From the NCBI GenBank assembly GCA_038232935.1, contig JBBSMX010000013.1, positions 1-53,749 of the forward strand: a stretch of DNA of 53,749 nt. Reading direction: 5' to 3'. The notes below the pieces were generated by a model that saw only the letters and a list, made by a program, of their open reading frames with translations, made no database searches and was not told where the DNA came from. Shown here one piece after another: positions 23,441-30,547 of this stretch. Numbering within the stretch: the first letter of the stretch is position 1; the number at the start of each line of letters is the position of its first letter. A program made the translations under genes and the position numbers. This DNA is from JBBSMX01 sp038232935. GTDB lineage: Bacteria > Bacteroidota > Rhodothermia > Rhodothermales > JANQRZ01.

Positions 23441-26400
23441 ACTTGATGGCGAGCGCCTCCGTGACGATCCGGTCCTGCTGCGCGGCGTGGACGCGGGCGC
23501 TCCCCGTCGCCGGGCTCGCACTCGCCACCCGGCCGACGTAGCCGACCTGCACGCAGCAGTCGTCGTGCTGGGCCATGAGGAGGGTGTTGAAGCGCGGCTG
23601 GACGAACGTCCACGCGCCCATGTTCTGCGGCTCCTCCTGCACCCAGCGGATATCCTGCACGTGTCCGAACCGTTCCAGCTCGGCCGCGATCTCCTCGGCG
23701 GGGAACGGGTAGAACTGCTCCAGCCGGGCGATGGCGACAGCGGCCGGGTTCTCCATCTCGTCCCGCGCCTTGAGCAGGTCGTAGTAGACTTTCCCGCTGC
23801 AAAAGAGCAGGCGGCGCGCAGGGCCCGGCTCGGTCTCGGCGGGGAACAGCTCGTGGAACCTCCCCTCCGCAAGCTCCTCGGCCGTGGCGACGACCTGCGG
23901 GTGGCGCAGCAGACTCTTCGGCGTCATCACGACGAGCGGCTTCGCTACCTCCCGCTTCATCTGCCGCCGGAGCGCGTGGAAGTAGTTGGCCGGCGTCGAG
24001 AAGTTGGCGACGATGATGTTCTCCTCGGCGCAGGCTTGCAGGAAGCGTTCGAGCCGGGCCGACGAGTGCTCCGGCCCCTGCCCTTCGAACCCGTGCGGCA
24101 GCAGCATCACGAGGCTGCTCGACTGGTTCCACTTCTCCTCGGCCGCTGTGAGGAACTGGTCGATCATGATCTGCGCGCCGTTGACGAAGTCCCCGAACTG
24201 GGCCTCCCACAGCACGAGGGTCTCGGGCGACGCCACCGAATAGCCGTACTCGAAACCGAGCGCGGCGTACTCCGAGAGCAGGCTGTCGTAGACCTGGAAC
24301 TGCGCCTGATCCTCGCTGATGTGGTTGAGCGGGATGTAGACGTGCGCGTCCTCTTGGTCATGGAGGACGGCGTGGCGCTGGCTGAACGTGCCGCGCCCGG
24401 AATCCTGCCCGCTGAGCCGGACCGGTGTCCCCTCCTGCAAGAGCGTCCCGAAGGCGAGCGCTTCGGCGAAGGCCCAGTCGATGGTGCCCTTCTCGAACTG
24501 CTCGTCCTTGCGCTGGATGAGGCGGCCGAGCTTGGGGTGCACGTGGAAATCCTCGGGCAGATCGACGAGCGCGCGGACGGCTTTCTCCAGCTCCTCACGC
24601 GAGACCGTCGTGTCCACGTCCCGCGCCGCGACCGACACCGGCGACTCCTCGCGCCGCACCTCGACCGCCGTGTCCTGCGCTTCGGTCAACTCTTTGGTGT
24701 CCTCGAAGGCTTGCAGCAGCTTCGCGTGGAAGTCGTCGAGCATCTGCTCGGCGGCCTCAGGGTCGAGGTCGCCGCGCCGCAGGAGCGACTCGGTGTACTT
24801 CTTCCGCACCGAGCGGTGGCCCTTGATCTTGTCGTACATCAGGGGCTGGGTGTAGCTCGGCTCGTCGCCCTCGTTGTGGCCGTGCTGGCGGTAGCAGACC
24901 ATGTCGATCACGACGTCTTTGTTGAAGACCTGCCGGTAGTCCAGGGCGAGGCGGGCCACGCGGATGGCGGCCTCGGGGTGGTCGCCGTTGACGTGGAAGA
25001 TCGGGGCCTGGATCATCCGTGCGATGTCCGTCGCGTAGGCCGACGAGCGGGCGTGCATCGGGAGCGTCGTGAACCCGATCTGGTTGTTGACGACGATGTG
25101 GACCGTGCCGCCGGTCTTGTAGCCGTCGAGCTGGCTGAGGTTGAGCGTCTCGGCGACGACGCCCTGCCCGGCAAACGCGGCGTCGCCGTGGAGAAGGATC
25201 GGGAGGACCTCGTCGCGGTTGTCGTCGTCGCGCTGCTCCTGCTTGGCGCGGACCATGCCCTCGACGACGGGGTTGACGGCTTCGAGGTGGCTCGGATTCC
25301 CGGCGAGGGTGAGGTCAATGGAGGCCCCGCTCGGCGCGGTGTGGGTGCCGTGCGCGCCGAGGTGGTACTTCACGTCGCCCGAGCCGTGGGCCGTGCCGGC
25401 GTCGAGGTTGCCCTCGAACTCGCTGAAGATGGCGGCATACGGCTTGCCCATCACGTTCGCCAGCACGTTGAGCCGGCCCCGGTGGGCCATCCCGATGACG
25501 GCCTCTTCCACCTCCTGATCGGCCGCGTCGGAGAGGATCTGGTCGAGGATCGGGATGAGCGTCTCGGCCCCTTCGAGGCTGAACCGCTTGTGGCCGATGT
25601 ACTTGGTGTGGATGAACCGCTCGAACGCCTCGGCGGCGTTGAGCCGGTCGAGGATGCGGCGTTTCTGGTCCACGGAGATCGGGTCGCTCATCCGCTGCGG
25701 CTCGATCCGCTCGATGAGCCAGCGCTTCTCGGTCGGGTCCGAGATGTGCATGAACTCGATGCCGACGTGGCGGGTGTAGGTCTCCCACAGCACGTCGAGG
25801 ATCTCGCGGAGCGGGAGCGCATCGCGCCCGCCGAGCCCGCCGCCGACGGTCCCGACGCCGCCCGTCGTGAACGTCCGATCGAGGTCCCAGACCGTCAGGC
25901 CGTACGAGCTGGGGTCTAGCTCGTCGTGCTGCCGGAGCTCGCCGCCGAGCGGGTTGAGATCGGCCATGAGGTGGCCGCGCACGCGGTAGGCCCGGATGAG
26001 CTGGAGCACGCGCGCCTGCTTCTTCACGAGGGCCTGCTCGTCCGTCCGCCCGAGGACGGGCGTGGTGTCCGGGCTCATCTTGAGCGGCGGCGTCGAGAGG
26101 CCGAGCTCTTGGAAGACGCGCTCGTAGAACCTGTGCCCGCCCGTAAGCAGCGCGCCGACGTAGGCGAGAAACTCTCCGCTCTCGGCCCCCTGAATCACGC
26201 GGTGGTCGTAGGTCGAGGTGATCGTCATGACCTCGCTGATGCCGAGGCGTGAGACCTCTTCGGGCGGGAGCGCGAGGAACTCCGGCGGGTAGCCGATGGA
26301 GCCGACGGCGAGGATGAGCCCCTGCCCCTGCATCAGCCGCGGCACGCTCATCACCGTCCCGATCATGCCGGGGTTGGTGAGCGTCACCGTCGTCCCCTCG

Positions 26401-27203
26401 AAGTCGGCGATTTCGAGCTTGCCGTCGCGGGCGCGGCGGACGATGTCGTTGTATGCGCCGAGGAACTTCGGGAACGTGAAGGATTGGGCGTCGCGCACGT
26501 TCGGCACCATGAGCGTCCGCTTGCCGCGCTGCTCGACGTCGATGGCGAGGCCGAAGTTGATTCCGGCAGGCTGGATGCGCTCCAGCATGACACTCCCGTC
26601 GGCGGCGGTTTCGCGGCGGAAGGCGTGGTTCATCGCCGGGACCTCCTTCAAGGCCTGGACGAGGGCGTACGCGATGAGGTGCGTGAACGACACCTTCTCG
26701 CCGCCGACGGTCCGCTGGTAGTCGTTGATGAGCCGGCGGTTCTCGGCCATCAGCTTGACCGGAATCTGCCGCGCGGACGTAGCCGTCGGGACCCCGAGGC
26801 TGGCCTCCATGTTTTCGACGATCCGCGCCGCGACGCCGCGCAACGGGACGCGCTCGGCCCCTGCCGGCGCAGGCGGCGAGGGCTTCTCGGCCGGTGCCGA
26901 GGGTTTTTCGGCGGGCTGCTTCGCCTGCGGCGTCGGTGTCGCCTTCGTCGGCGCGCCGTCGCCGGACGGCTTCGCCGTGCCCTTGCGCGCTTCCAGCTTC
27001 CGCTCGGTGGCGGGCTCAGCGAGTTGGGGCGGCTCAGCCGTGACAGCATCGCCATCCGAGGCGGACGCCGGGGGGTGGAACGTGGGGCCGGGCTTGTAGT
27101 CGGCGAAGAACTCGCGCCAGCGCTCGCTGACGGACTCGGGGTTTTCGAGGTACTGAGCGTACAGCTCTTCGACGTAGCCGGTGTTGAATCCGAAGGTGCT
27201 CAC
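23439..27203 (-). CDS. kgd: Fused 2-oxoglutarate dehydrogenase E2-E1 (Kgd/OdhA-type)
   Basis: This 1254-residue protein combines two parts of the 2-oxoglutarate dehydrogenase complex of the TCA cycle. Residues 1-40 are the E1 N-terminal helix (MSTFGFNTGYVEELYAQYLE). Residues 45-117 are a flexible Ala/Pro/Lys linker. Residues 119-355 are an E2-type succinyltransferase core with the catalytic DHR motif at 333-335. Residues 385-1254 are the thiamine-diphosphate E1 dehydrogenase (GMAHRGRLNVLANV, HGDAAFAGQG, RQHGHNEGDEP). There is no lipoyl domain, so a separate lipoylated E2 must exist. This architecture is best known from actinobacteria. The start is GTG, and TACCTTTG (complement of 27257-27264) is a likely -10 box. 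Downstream sequence holds a decayed copy of its 3' end. Confidence 0.95.
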   Translation of the reverse strand: MSTFGFNTGYVEELYAQYLENPESVSERWREFFADYKPGPTFHPPASASDGDAVTAEPPQLAEPATERKLEARKGTAKPSGDGAPTKATPTPQAKQPAEKPSAPAEKPSPPAPAGAERVPLRGVAARIVENMEASLGVPTATSARQIPVKLMAENRRLINDYQRTVGGEKVSFTHLIAYALVQALKEVPAMNHAFRRETAADGSVMLERIQPAGINFGLAIDVEQRGKRTLMVPNVRDAQSFTFPKFLGAYNDIVRRARDGKLEIADFEGTTVTLTNPGMIGTVMSVPRLMQGQGLILAVGSIGYPPEFLALPPEEVSRLGISEVMTITSTYDHRVIQGAESGEFLAYVGALLTGGHRFYERVFQELGLSTPPLKMSPDTTPVLGRTDEQALVKKQARVLQLIRAYRVRGHLMADLNPLGGELRQHDELDPSSYGLTVWDLDRTFTTGGVGTVGGGLGGRDALPLREILDVLWETYTRHVGIEFMHISDPTEKRWLIERIEPQRMSDPISVDQKRRILDRLNAAEAFERFIHTKYIGHKRFSLEGAETLIPILDQILSDAADQEVEEAVIGMAHRGRLNVLANVMGKPYAAIFSEFEGNLDAGTAHGSGDVKYHLGAHGTHTAPSGASIDLTLAGNPSHLEAVNPVVEGMVRAKQEQRDDDNRDEVLPILLHGDAAFAGQGVVAETLNLSQLDGYKTGGTVHIVVNNQIGFTTLPMHARSSAYATDIARMIQAPIFHVNGDHPEAAIRVARLALDYRQVFNKDVVIDMVCYRQHGHNEGDEPSYTQPLMYDKIKGHRSVRKKYTESLLRRGDLDPEAAEQMLDDFHAKLLQAFEDTKELTEAQDTAVEVRREESPVSVAARDVDTTVSREELEKAVRALVDLPEDFHVHPKLGRLIQRKDEQFEKGTIDWAFAEALAFGTLLQEGTPVRLSGQDSGRGTFSQRHAVLHDQEDAHVYIPLNHISEDQAQFQVYDSLLSEYAALGFEYGYSVASPETLVLWEAQFGDFVNGAQIMIDQFLTAAEEKWNQSSSLVMLLPHGFEGQGPEHSSARLERFLQACAEENIIVANFSTPANYFHALRRQMKREVAKPLVVMTPKSLLRHPQVVATAEELAEGRFHELFPAETEPGPARRLLFCSGKVYYDLLKARDEMENPAAVAIARLEQFYPFPAEEIAAELERFGHVQDIRWVQEEPQNMGAWTFVQPRFNTLLMAQHDDCCVQVGYVGRVASASPATGSARVHAAQQDRIVTEALAIK

Positions 27204-27256
27204 TGCGGCGATTCGGTTGCGTTAGAGAGGAGGGCGTTCCCGCATCGGAACGCGGT

Positions 27257-27264
27257 CAAAGGTA
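27257..27264 (-). promoter_or_regulatory. Putative -10 box of kgd
   Basis: On the minus strand this reads TACCTTTG, an exact TAnnTTTG match (the Bacteroidota -7 consensus), 53 bases upstream of the kgd GTG. No -33 TTG at the usual distance is evident. Confidence 0.4.
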
Positions 27265-27366
27265 CGCCGCCCGAAGAGCAGAGATTCCACTCTGCGAGGG
27301 GATGCCGGGCTTGGGGATTGGAGGATCGTGAAATCCGTTCGCATCCTCGCTTGCGGCCCTCGATCC

Positions 27367-27389
27367 GGGCGAACGCCGTTCGCCCCTAC
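27367..27389. repeat. REP-like palindrome remnant upstream of kgd
   Basis: GGGCGAACG (27367-27375) and CGTTCGCCC (27377-27385) are perfect arms around one base. The right side continues as CTAC, the outer edge of the family 1 elements, and the left outer edge has diverged. Confidence 0.6.
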
Positions 27390-27444
27390 GGTGCCACGCA
27401 CGACGGGTGAGATAATTTGGTGGGTTTCATTTCCAATCACTCAA

Positions 27445-28434
27445 TCACCTAATCTCTCGAAGCCACCCCTCGGCGCGGTACCACGCGACGGTCTCGCACA
27501 TCCCCTCCTCCAGCTCCACGGCCTGCCGGTACCCCACGTCCCGCCGCGCCTTCGCCACCGAGCACAGCCACGCGGCCTTCGCCTCGCGGGCCTTCTCCCG
27601 GTTCAACGGCGGGTACTGCCCGAGCAACCTCCCGACTCCCTCTACAGCCATCCCAACGACGCCGACGAGCGGGACGGGCACGTTGATCTTAACAGCGCCG
27701 TGCCCGAGCGCGTCTAGGATCGCATCGCGCACCTCGTTCCATGCGTAGTAGGCTTCGGAGCCGAGGAAGTACGTCTCTCCCGCCGTCACGTCTGCCTCGG
27801 CCACGTCCGCCATGCCTCGCACGAGATCGCGCACGTGAACGAGAGAAAGCTGCGGTTTCCATCCGGTACCCACGATGGGAAACACGCGCTGCTTGTCGGC
27901 CGCTTTGATGACCGTAAAGATGTCGACCTCGCGCGGGCCATAGACCGCCGGAGGGCGAACGATGGTAATGGGCAGGTTGCGGTACCGCTCCTGCACGACG
28001 GCTTCCATCTTCTCTTTGCTGCGACCGTAGCGCGTGATCGGGCGGAGCGGGTCGGCTTCTGTCAGCGGGCGCTCGTCGCTCGGACCGCACGCGGCGAGCG
28101 ATGAGGTGATGAGCACCTTCTGCACGTTCGGCACCGTTTCGCGCACCGCGTCGAGCAGACTCACCGTCCCGTCCACGTTTGCGTGGTCGAGCGCTTCCTG
28201 CGTTTCGGCTCGCGTGAGCCCGGCGACATGGTAGACGACGTCCACAGCACGGACGCCCTCACGCAACGCAGCCGCGTCGAAGAGATCGCCGTGGACGGAC
28301 GTCACATCGAGCCCATCGAGCCACTTCAGGTCCGAGCGGACCAGGCAACGGACCTCGTCGTACCCTCGCCGCAGCAACTCCTCCACGAGGTGGCTGCCGA
28401 CGAATCCCGTCCCGCCCGTAACGAATGCTTTCAT
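27445..28434 (-). CDS. NAD(P)-dependent epimerase/dehydratase (extended SDR)
   Basis: This 329-residue extended short-chain dehydrogenase starts with the Rossmann motif TGGTGFVGSH (about 6-15). The active-site elements are ITSSLAACG (Ser) and Y-G-R-S-K near residue 138. The segment IVRPPAVYGPREVD is typical of nucleotide-sugar or steroid/dihydroflavonol-type members. The substrate is not clear; a role in sugar or lipid modification is possible. The ATG at 28434 overlaps the stop of the nucleotidyltransferase gene upstream by four bases (ATGA), so the two are translationally coupled. Confidence 0.87.
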   Translation of the reverse strand: MKAFVTGGTGFVGSHLVEELLRRGYDEVRCLVRSDLKWLDGLDVTSVHGDLFDAAALREGVRAVDVVYHVAGLTRAETQEALDHANVDGTVSLLDAVRETVPNVQKVLITSSLAACGPSDERPLTEADPLRPITRYGRSKEKMEAVVQERYRNLPITIVRPPAVYGPREVDIFTVIKAADKQRVFPIVGTGWKPQLSLVHVRDLVRGMADVAEADVTAGETYFLGSEAYYAWNEVRDAILDALGHGAVKINVPVPLVGVVGMAVEGVGRLLGQYPPLNREKAREAKAAWLCSVAKARRDVGYRQAVELEEGMCETVAWYRAEGWLREIR

Positions 28435-28883
28435 TCCGGCAACTGTTCGAGGTCCGCAAGGTCTTTCCCCCGGCCACTCGCGCGCTTGTTCTTCTTCAAG
28501 CAGTCCAGCCCGATCACCATGACGGGCACACCGTCCCACTCGTCCTCCACCCGTCCCGGCCAGCAGGCGTCGAATGCGACGCCGGAAATCGTCGTCAACA
28601 ACTCGATACGGAATGGCGGTACCCCCATCCGCACAAGACACCGCTCGTCGAGAAACACATCCGCCTTCAATTCGGGCACTCCAAAACCGAAGTCTGTTAG
28701 CGCCGCGACGGCCCGCTCGGCATTCTGCACGTCCATCCGTACCCACACGTCGATGTCGGCCGTCGCACGGACGTAGCCATAGTACCCTACGGCGTACCCC
28801 CCGATCAGCATGTACTCAACGCGGTGATCGGCGAGTAATCTCAAGAACGCGCTGAAGTCGGGCGGTAGCCGGGTCGTAGCCAT
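28431..28883 (-). CDS. MNT/AbiEii-like nucleotidyltransferase-fold protein
   Basis: This 150-residue protein has the polymerase-beta-type core. Residues about 24-48 read YMLIGGYAVGYYGYVRATADID, with the catalytic Gly-Gly followed by Asp-Ile-Asp. A later strand contains FRIELLTTISGV, with a possible third acidic residue. The C-terminus (KNKRASGRGKDLADLEQL) is the usual R-x-K-D-x-x-D-L-x-x-L helix of minimal nucleotidyltransferases. Relatives act in toxin-antitoxin pairs (AbiEii/MenT, MNT) or are uncharacterised. Its 5' end overlaps a 71-residue gene by 68 bases, and its 3' end overlaps the epimerase by 4. It probably modifies a protein or tRNA; the target is unknown. Confidence 0.75.
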   Translation of the reverse strand: MATTRLPPDFSAFLRLLADHRVEYMLIGGYAVGYYGYVRATADIDVWVRMDVQNAERAVAALTDFGFGVPELKADVFLDERCLVRMGVPPFRIELLTTISGVAFDACWPGRVEDEWDGVPVMVIGLDCLKKNKRASGRGKDLADLEQLPE

Positions 28884-29031
28884 ACAGAACCTGCCGGGTG
28901 AGCTCGATCCCGACGAGCCGCTCGTGCGGGGTCTTGCTGAACCAGAACGCCCGGTCCTCTGCCTCCGCCTCCTCGTGCGAGTGGACGATGGAGAACGCGG
29001 TGCGATCAATGCGAAAGTCGTCGGAGTCCAT
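28816..29031 (-). CDS. Small partner protein of the nucleotidyltransferase
   Basis: The ATG at 29031 opens a 71-residue frame, with KTPHERLVGIELTRQVLYGY in the middle and an ending rich in Arg (ARLQRVLEITRR). The central W-F-S-K-T-P-x-E-R-L then R-Q-x-x-Y-G-Y-D-P pattern recurs, from memory, in short proteins encoded just before AbiEii-like nucleotidyltransferases. It is soluble and charged. Its last 68 bases overlap the start of the nucleotidyltransferase gene in another frame, so expression is tightly linked. An antitoxin or substrate-adaptor role is plausible but not shown. Confidence 0.68.
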   Translation of the reverse strand: MDSDDFRIDRTAFSIVHSHEEAEAEDRAFWFSKTPHERLVGIELTRQVLYGYDPATARLQRVLEITRRSPR

Positions 29032-29045
29032 AGCTTCAATCTACG

Positions 29046-30473
29046 CTACACCGCCCGTAGCCCGACGACGTTCTCGACGTGGTGCGTGTGCGGGAAGAGG
29101 TCCACGGGCTGCACGGTCTCGATGTGGTAGTGATCGCGTAGCAGGGCGAGGTCGCGCGCCTGCGTCTGCGGATTGCAACTCACGTAGACGAACCGCTCGG
29201 GCCGCAGCCGCGCGATCTGCTCTACCACTTTCGGGTGCATCCCGGCACGCGGCGGGTCCACGATCAGCACGTCCGGCCGCCCGTGCTCTTCCACGAAATC
29301 CGGCGTGAACAGCTTCAGCATGTCGCCCGCGACGAACGTGCAGTTCTCGACCCCGTTCGCCCGCGCATTCGCACGCGCATTCTCGACGGCCTCCTCCACG
29401 AGTTCGACGCCGACGACGTGCCGGACGTGCTCGGAGACGAAGAGCGAGATCGTCCCCGCTCCACAGTAGAGGTCGTACACGAGGTCGCCCGGCCGAAACT
29501 CGGCGAACTCTGTGGCGACGGCGTAGAGCTTCTCGGCCTGCCGGGTGTTGGTCTGAAAAAAGGCGTTCGGCGCAATCTCGAAGGTGTATCGCCCGATCCG
29601 GTCGTGGATGACGCCGGAGCCGAAGACGGTGACCATCGCCTCGCCAAACGCCGTCTGCGCGACCCCGGTGTTGATGGTATTGACGAACGTCGTCGCCTCG
29701 GGAAACTCGGCGCGGAGAAGGGCGGCGTACGCGGCCGTCCGCTCGTCGTCGCGTCCGTTCGTGACGAGGTTGACCATCTGTTCGTCGGTGTTGGCCGGGG
29801 TGCGGAGAACGAGGTGGCGGAGATAGCCCGTCTGTTTATGCACGTCCCACGGCGTCCAGTCGTGCTCTTTGGCGAAGGCGCGGGTGGCGTTGACGAGCCG
29901 GGCGCTCCACTCGGATTGGAGGTAGCACGCTTTCAGGTCGAGGACTTTGTCGAAGCGGCCGGGGACGTGGAGGCCGAGCGCGAAATCACGGTCGAAATTG
30001 TCGCCGGAGGCGATCTCCCAGTCGGTCAGCCAGCGGTGAGCGGCGAAGGAGAACTCCATCTTGTTGCGGTAGAAGTAGACGTCGTCGGCCCCGATCGTCG
30101 GGCGGACCTCGACGTCCGCGAAGCCGCCGGCGTGGCGAAGCGCGTCGGCCACGCTCTGCCGCTTCGCGTCGAGCTGGGCTTCGTACTGCACGTGCTGCCA
30201 TTTGCAGCCGCCGCAGTCCCAGAAATACTCGCAACGTGGTTCGGTGCGGAGCGGACTCGGCTCCAGCACTTCCAGCACGCGCGCCTCGCCGAAACCGCGC
30301 TGCCGCTTAAACAGCCGCGCCCGCACCCGGTCCCCCGGCACCGCCCCGGCCACGAACACGACGTACCCGTCGAGGCGGGCGAGGGACTTGCCCCGGTCGG
30401 CGAACTTCTCGATGTCGAGGTCGAGCACGGCACCTTTTTTTGGGCGCTGTGTGGGCGGTCGGTTGGATTCCAT
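29046..30473 (-). CDS. rlmD: 23S rRNA (uracil-5-)-methyltransferase, RlmD/TrmA family
   Basis: This 475-residue SAM-dependent enzyme methylates C5 of a uridine in RNA, most likely U1939 of 23S rRNA. A TRAM domain occupies about residues 10-72 and probably binds RNA. The iron-sulfur cysteines lie in CEYFWDCGGCKW (about 86-97), with a further Cys near 180. The methyltransferase domain has DLYCGAGTISLF for SAM binding and the catalytic cysteine in YVSCNPQT near the C-terminus. RlmD, RlmC and TrmA cannot be separated with certainty from sequence alone; the length and cluster favour RlmD. The ATG at 30473 is preferred because an upstream in-frame ATG falls inside a palindromic repeat. Confidence 0.85.
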   Translation of the reverse strand: MESNRPPTQRPKKGAVLDLDIEKFADRGKSLARLDGYVVFVAGAVPGDRVRARLFKRQRGFGEARVLEVLEPSPLRTEPRCEYFWDCGGCKWQHVQYEAQLDAKRQSVADALRHAGGFADVEVRPTIGADDVYFYRNKMEFSFAAHRWLTDWEIASGDNFDRDFALGLHVPGRFDKVLDLKACYLQSEWSARLVNATRAFAKEHDWTPWDVHKQTGYLRHLVLRTPANTDEQMVNLVTNGRDDERTAAYAALLRAEFPEATTFVNTINTGVAQTAFGEAMVTVFGSGVIHDRIGRYTFEIAPNAFFQTNTRQAEKLYAVATEFAEFRPGDLVYDLYCGAGTISLFVSEHVRHVVGVELVEEAVENARANARANGVENCTFVAGDMLKLFTPDFVEEHGRPDVLIVDPPRAGMHPKVVEQIARLRPERFVYVSCNPQTQARDLALLRDHYHIETVQPVDLFPHTHHVENVVGLRAV

Positions 30474-30500
30474 CGATCTGTTGTTATGATTGATTCCACC

Positions 30501-30528
30501 GTAGAGACGCGACATGTTGCGTCTCTAC
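30501..30528. repeat. REP-like palindrome, family 2 (copy B)
   Basis: GTAGAGACGC (30501-30510) and GCGTCTCTAC (30519-30528) are perfect 10-base arms, with a central GACATGTT that is itself nearly palindromic. It differs from the copy at 9646-9673 at 3 of 28 positions. It lies between the Omp85-type gene and rlmD, both on the minus strand. Confidence 0.9.
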
Positions 30529-30547
30529 CTTCCAGCCACCGCCCCGA

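Noticed and set aside
23361..25919. An 852-residue plus-strand frame opposite kgd
   Set aside because: It is antisense to strongly conserved kgd sequence and has Arg/His/Val-rich shadow composition.
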